From contig CAYMLQ010000239.1 in the NCBI GenBank assembly GCA_964390795.1, positions 1 to 9,168 on the forward strand: 9,168 nucleotides of DNA. Direction: 5' to 3'. The stretch comes from CAYMLQ01 sp964390795 (GTDB lineage Bacteria; Verrucomicrobiota; Kiritimatiellia; RFP12; UBA1067). The translations under genes were made by a program, and so were the position numbers. This document shows, one piece after another, positions 6,495 to 9,168 of this stretch (position 1 is its first letter; every line of letters starts with the position of its first letter). The notes under the pieces were generated by a model. The model saw only the letters and a list, made by a program, of their open reading frames with translations. It ran no database searches and had not been told where the DNA came from.

Positions 6495-9168
6495 ATGATC
6501 GGTACGTGGGTCAGGAGAAGTCTGCGCTATTACGGCGCGCGGCACCTCGTGTTCGCGGGAACGGTGGCGCTGACGTCGGCGATCTTGTGCGCGGCGCTTC
6601 TTACAGGCGAGTCGCTGCAGGCGGGCCTGCGGCGCGGCCTGCGCGAGCGGCTCGGCGGAACGCGCTCGGCCGTCTATCTGGCCGAGGGCGTCTTCCCGGC
6701 GTCGCTGGTGCAGCGTCTGCCGGAGGCGCAGGCCGCGTTGCTGCTCAAGGGCGAACTGCTGGACGCGGCGGGCGCGGTGTGCGCTGACAAGGCGCAGATC
6801 ATCGGCGTATCGGATGATGGTGCCTTTGGCGGCTCACGGGGACGTTCGCCCTCCAGCCGCAGGTCCGACGATGGCGTGTCCTCACGAGCCGAGCCACACA
6901 TAGCGAACGATCCGAAAGAAGGCGGGGCCGCCGCACTGAACGCCCGAGGGCGGAGTGTTCTGCCCGCCGCGGAAGGCGCGGTGCGCTTCGAGAAGCCGTC
7001 GCACTACTCGGTGGAGCTGCCGCTGGGCGCCGCGAAGGACGCGCGCCTGGTGCGGAGGGCGGTGCGGTTGACCAATGAAGGTCGGCAGTCGGCAGTCGGC
7101 AGTCGGCAGTCGGGAAACGGGTGGTTGTTGCCTGCTGATTTTGCGCTGCGGGCCGCGTCTGTGCCGCCCGTGAACGTCTTTCTGCCATTCGACGCACTGG
7201 CCGAGGCCGCCGGCGTGCCGGACATGGCGAACCTGCTGGTGTCAGAGATGAGCCCGCAGCAGTTTGAGCGGGCGCTGGCAGGGGCGCTCACGGCCGAGGA
7301 CGCCGGGCTGGTGATGGAGGTCGGAGATCAGAGGTCGGAAGTCGGAGGTCAGAGGTCGGAAGTCGGAGATCAGATTTCGGAGGTCGGAACCTCGACCGCA
7401 GCTGGGCGTCGGGCGTCGGGCGTCGGGTGTCCTTCCACCCTCCTCAAATCCCGCCGCGTGTATCTGCCGCCGGGCGTGGCCGAAGCGCTGACGGCGAAGG
7501 GGCTGAGGGCCGAGTGGGCGATTTTCCACATGGCGGACGCGTTTGAGGCGGGATCGGGTGAAACCGTCGGCAGTCGGCAGGGGCAGTCGGCAGTGGAAGA
7601 CGGCATGAAGAGGGAGACGCCGTACGGCTTCGTGGCGGCGGTGACGCCGGGAGCGGCGGGCGTGCCCGGCGATCTTCGGGACGACGAGGTCGTGATCAAC
7701 GCGTGGCTGGCTGAGGTGCTCGGCGTGACGACCAACGCGTCGCTGACGCTGCGCTGGCGGCGCTTCGAGGCGGGCGGGCGGCTCGTCGCCGACAGCCGCA
7801 CGTTTCGCGTGCGCGGCGTGGTGCCGACCGAGGCGGCGGCGCTCGCGAAGCGGGCGATGCCGGTTTTTCCGGGGCTGGAGGGCGTCGACAGTTGCGCCGC
7901 GTGGGACGTGGGCCTGCCGATGGATGCGGAGAAGCTCAAGGATCCCGCGAACGAGGCGTACTGGAAACAGTGGCGGGAGACACCCAAGGCGTTCCTCACG
8001 TATGCGGCGGGAAAGGTCTGCTTCGGAGCGGCTTTCGGCGAGGCGATGAGTGCGCGCGTCGCGGCGGGCGAAGGCGAGGTGCGCGACGCGTTGCGGGCGC
8101 TGACGCCGGCCCAGCTCGGCTTCGCCGTACGACCGGTATGGGAAGAGGGCTTGAAGGCGTCGCAGGGCTCCACCGACTTCAAGGGGCTGTTCGCGGGGAT
8201 GGCCTTCGTGCTGATGGTCGCGGCGCTGCTGCTCTCGTCGCTTTCGCTCTCGCTGGCGCTGGAGACGCGCAAGAGCGAGGTGGCGCTCTTCAGCGCGCTG
8301 GGCTGGAGCCGGGGCCGGATCGTACGGACGTTATCGGCGGAATGGAGTGTGCCGCTGGCCCTGGGCGCGCTGGCTGGCGGCGGTCTCGGCGCGGGGTTGG
8401 CGCGGGCGCTGGTGTGGAGCCTGGCCCGATTCTGGAACGAGGCGTTTGCGGGCGCGAGCATGGCGTTTCACTTCTCGTGGCCGGTCGCCGGCCTAGCGGC
8501 GGGCGTGAGCGCGGCGCTGACCTTCGCGGTGCTGCTCGCGACGGTCAGGCGCCTGGCGCGCTGCCGTCCGGTTGAGCTGTGGCAAGCCGCAGGCCGCGAC
8601 GCCCCTTCGCCCCAGTCCGCCCCTGTCCGTGCCTGTCCGAGCCTGACCGTGTCCTGGGAGAGCCTGGCGGGCGGGGCGCTTGCCGCGGCGGCAACGGCGG
8701 TGATGGTGCTGAGTCCAGCCGGAGCGGCCGCGAATGGCACGTTCTTCGGGGCGGGCTTCCTGCTGATGGTGTCGCTGCTGCTGTTCGTGAAGACCGCGGG
8801 GACGGCGTGGCGGGAGCGCAGCGGCAGTCGGCAGTGGCAGTCGGCAGTCCGATCAGCAGGGGGTGCGGGATTATGCCGGGCGCTGCAGGCGCCGCGCCGG
8901 AGCGCGCCCGTGGTGATCCTGCTGGCGGTGGGGACGTTTCTGACGATCGGTATTCTGTCGATGAAGCACGATCCGGGGGCCGGGTGCGAGCGGCCTTGGT
9001 CTGGCAGCGGCGGGTTCGCATCGATTGTCACGTCGGTGACGCCGCTGGACCGCGGGCGCGGGCTGGAGCTGGCAACGCGGGTGAGCGGCTCTAAAGGGGA
9101 GGACCATGGGCGGGACGCCCATGCCACGGTGGAGGACCATGGGCGTGACGCCCATGCCACGGTGGAGG
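6495..9168 (+). CDS. FtsX/MacB-like ABC transporter permease with in-frame repeat insertions (runs off right edge)
   Basis: I translated this frame codon by codon: 891 codons, no stop, open at the window end. Residues about 18-36 form TM1; 37-560 are a large periplasmic MacB-type domain; TM2 is about 564-589. Then comes ETRKSEVALFSALGWSRGRI (590-609), the cytoplasmic segment typical of FtsX-like permeases. TM3 is about 617-645, TM4 662-684, two further helices 722-742 and 750-768, and TM7 804-823, followed by the start of a second periplasmic domain. This fits the ten-helix, two-domain FtsX type, whose ATPase partner and last helices would lie beyond the window. Such permeases move lipoproteins, peptides or lipids, or transmit force; the substrate cannot be told. 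The start is set by GGAG at 6485-6488. Unusually, the frame contains repeat-encoded blocks at residues about 113-144, 195-209, 275-315, 356-367, 704-719, 776-786 and 868 onward. Core homology resumes after each block, so the gene appears functional or only recently altered. Confidence 0.8.
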   Translation, partial: MIGTWVRRSLRYYGARHLVFAGTVALTSAILCAALLTGESLQAGLRRGLRERLGGTRSAVYLAEGVFPASLVQRLPEAQAALLLKGELLDAAGAVCADKAQIIGVSDDGAFGGSRGRSPSSRRSDDGVSSRAEPHIANDPKEGGAAALNARGRSVLPAAEGAVRFEKPSHYSVELPLGAAKDARLVRRAVRLTNEGRQSAVGSRQSGNGWLLPADFALRAASVPPVNVFLPFDALAEAAGVPDMANLLVSEMSPQQFERALAGALTAEDAGLVMEVGDQRSEVGGQRSEVGDQISEVGTSTAAGRRASGVGCPSTLLKSRRVYLPPGVAEALTAKGLRAEWAIFHMADAFEAGSGETVGSRQGQSAVEDGMKRETPYGFVAAVTPGAAGVPGDLRDDEVVINAWLAEVLGVTTNASLTLRWRRFEAGGRLVADSRTFRVRGVVPTEAAALAKRAMPVFPGLEGVDSCAAWDVGLPMDAEKLKDPANEAYWKQWRETPKAFLTYAAGKVCFGAAFGEAMSARVAAGEGEVRDALRALTPAQLGFAVRPVWEEGLKASQGSTDFKGLFAGMAFVLMVAALLLSSLSLSLALETRKSEVALFSALGWSRGRIVRTLSAEWSVPLALGALAGGGLGAGLARALVWSLARFWNEAFAGASMAFHFSWPVAGLAAGVSAALTFAVLLATVRRLARCRPVELWQAAGRDAPSPQSAPVRACPSLTVSWESLAGGALAAAATAVMVLSPAGAAANGTFFGAGFLLMVSLLLFVKTAGTAWRERSGSRQWQSAVRSAGGAGLCRALQAPRRSAPVVILLAVGTFLTIGILSMKHDPGAGCERPWSGSGGFASIVTSVTPLDRGRGLELATRVSGSKGEDHGRDAHATVEDHGRDAHATVE
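6831..6890 (+). repeat. 60-bp imperfect inverted-repeat insertion in the permease gene
   Basis: GGCTCACGGGGAC (6831-6843) and GTCCTCACGAGCC (6878-6890) are imperfect inverted copies (10 of 13 after reverse complement). The block is exactly 20 codons long and encodes a polar S/R/D/G-rich stretch starting GSRGRSPSSRRSDDG. The flanking codons 133-144 also look unlike the domain, so the foreign piece may extend to about 6926. The unit GGCTCACGGGGACGTTCGCC resembles palindromic dispersed repeats in PVC genomes, from memory and not checked. Confidence 0.5.
7077..7113 (+). repeat. GGCAGTC heptamer array inside the permease gene
   Basis: Four perfect GGCAGTC units (7084-7111) follow a variant GAAGGTC (7077-7083). 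In the permease frame they encode GRQSAVGSRQS, polar and unlike the hydrophobic periplasmic domain around it. They lie between VRLTNE and WLLPADFALR. Confidence 0.85.
7316..7385 (+). repeat. Ten-unit RGAGGTC-type heptamer array encoding a seven-residue repeat
   Basis: Ten contiguous 7-base units are seen: GGAGGTC, GGAGATC, AGAGGTC, GGAAGTC, GGAGGTC, AGAGGTC, GGAAGTC, GGAGATC, AGATTTC, GGAGGTC. Because three heptamers equal seven codons, the protein shows a 7-residue repeat: EVGDQRS, EVGGQRS, EVGDQIS, EVGTST (residues 275-301). The unit types also recur in order (GGAGATC-AGAGGTC-GGAAGTC), pointing to expansion by duplication of triplets of units. Confidence 0.9.
7404..7431 (+). repeat. GGGCGTC heptamer array inside the permease gene
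   Basis: Three perfect GGGCGTC units and one GGGTGTC follow the previous array after 18 bases. They encode GRRASGVGC (residues 304-312). Together with the ten-unit array they make a foreign block of about 41 codons before the domain resumes at RRVYLPPGVAEAL. Confidence 0.85.
7569..7595 (+). repeat. Degenerate GGCAGTC array inside the permease gene
   Basis: GGCAGTC, GGCAG, a spare G, GGCAGTC and GGCAGTG lie in a row, encoding GSRQGQSAV (residues 359-367) in the large periplasmic domain. It is the same unit as at 7084-7111 and 8823-8849, with an internal indel that leaves the frame open. Confidence 0.75.
8611..8650 (+). repeat. Decamer array in the TM4-TM5 loop of the permease
   Basis: Four 10-base units follow one another: CCCAGTCCGC, CCCTGTCCGT, GCCTGTCCGA, GCCTGACCGT. 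They encode PQSAPVRACPSLT (residues 706-718) within the predicted cytoplasmic loop after RPVELWQAAG. The units are degenerate, but the 10-base period and the shared CCTGTCCG core are clear. Confidence 0.6.
8823..8849 (+). repeat. GGCAGTC array in the TM6-TM7 loop of the permease
   Basis: Units GGCAGTC, GGCAGT, GGCAGTC and GGCAGTC lie in a row, one of them a six-base version. They encode GSRQWQSAV (residues 777-785) in a predicted loop before the next helix. This is the third site in this gene with this unit. Confidence 0.8.
9098..9168 (+). repeat. 33-bp direct repeats with an internal palindrome, running off the right edge
   Basis: A 33-base unit is present twice (9098-9130, 9131-9163), and a third copy begins at 9164. 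The two copies differ at one base. Each contains CATGGGCG and CGCCCATG separated by three bases, a perfect 8-bp stem. The length is a multiple of three, so the permease frame stays open and gains EDHGRDAHATV per unit. The array extent and downstream sequence are not visible. Confidence 0.9.

Noticed and set aside
5591..6787. Plus-strand ORF of 398 codons overlapping the SMP-30-like and permease genes
   Set aside because: Extremely R/G/A-rich shadow frame crossing two well-supported genes.
7077..7431. CRISPR-like array
   Set aside because: Units are contiguous 7-mers without spacers, and no cas genes are present.
7370..9160. Long minus-strand ORFs (7370-8461 and 8468-9160) opposite the permease
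   Set aside because: Composition dominated by A, P, S and R with no domains; the plus strand has a continuous frame with helices and the FtsX-type motif.

Overview
The window looks like chromosomal DNA from a GC-rich, Gram-negative member of the PVC group, with Kiritimatiellota or Lentisphaerota as the best guess. The basis is the mix of genes (a LamG-type exported protein, a family 92 glycoside hydrolase, an exported SMP-30/gluconolactonase-type protein, small lipoproteins and a large FtsX-like permease) plus short dispersed repeats embedded in a coding region. This is inference from gene content; there is no rRNA or other taxonomic marker here.

Layout. At 1-161 (minus) is the first part of an exported protein whose mature N-terminus looks like a LamG/concanavalin-like domain. 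A divergent promoter region (162-382) separates it from a tight plus-strand run of three predicted lipoproteins: two small paralogous lipoproteins of unknown function (383-742 and 739-1113, sharing an ATGA overlap) and an Asp-box (BNR/sialidase-type) beta-propeller lipoprotein (1146-2747). Facing it on the minus strand is a GH92 exo-alpha-mannosidase-type enzyme (2875-5169). Its C-terminal part continues in another frame to 2759, so the gene carries an apparent one-base frameshift. A second divergent region (5170-5546), with a good sigma70-like promoter, a triple short repeat and a possible coupled leader ORF, precedes an exported SMP-30/LRE-like six-bladed propeller protein (5547-6446).

From 6450 to the right edge is an FtsX/MacB-type ABC permease gene (6495 onward, open at the window end, at least 891 codons). 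It is the most unusual part of the window. Its reading frame is never broken, yet it contains many separate in-frame blocks of short repeats: heptamer arrays of three sequence types (RGAGGTC-like, GGCAGTC, GGGCGTC), a decamer array, a 60-bp inverted-repeat block, and 33-bp palindrome-containing direct repeats at the edge. All of them fall in predicted soluble segments and none in predicted membrane helices. The ribosome binding site of this gene is itself part of a heptamer array.

How the genes may work together: the sialidase-like propeller, the GH92 enzyme and the LamG-type protein fit breakdown or binding of complex glycans outside the cytoplasm. The SMP-30-like protein would act on a sugar lactone or similar metabolite. 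The permease belongs to a family used for lipoprotein or peptide export or mechanotransmission, and its ATPase partner is not in the window. No tRNA, rRNA, CRISPR array, transposase or clear intrinsic terminator was seen.
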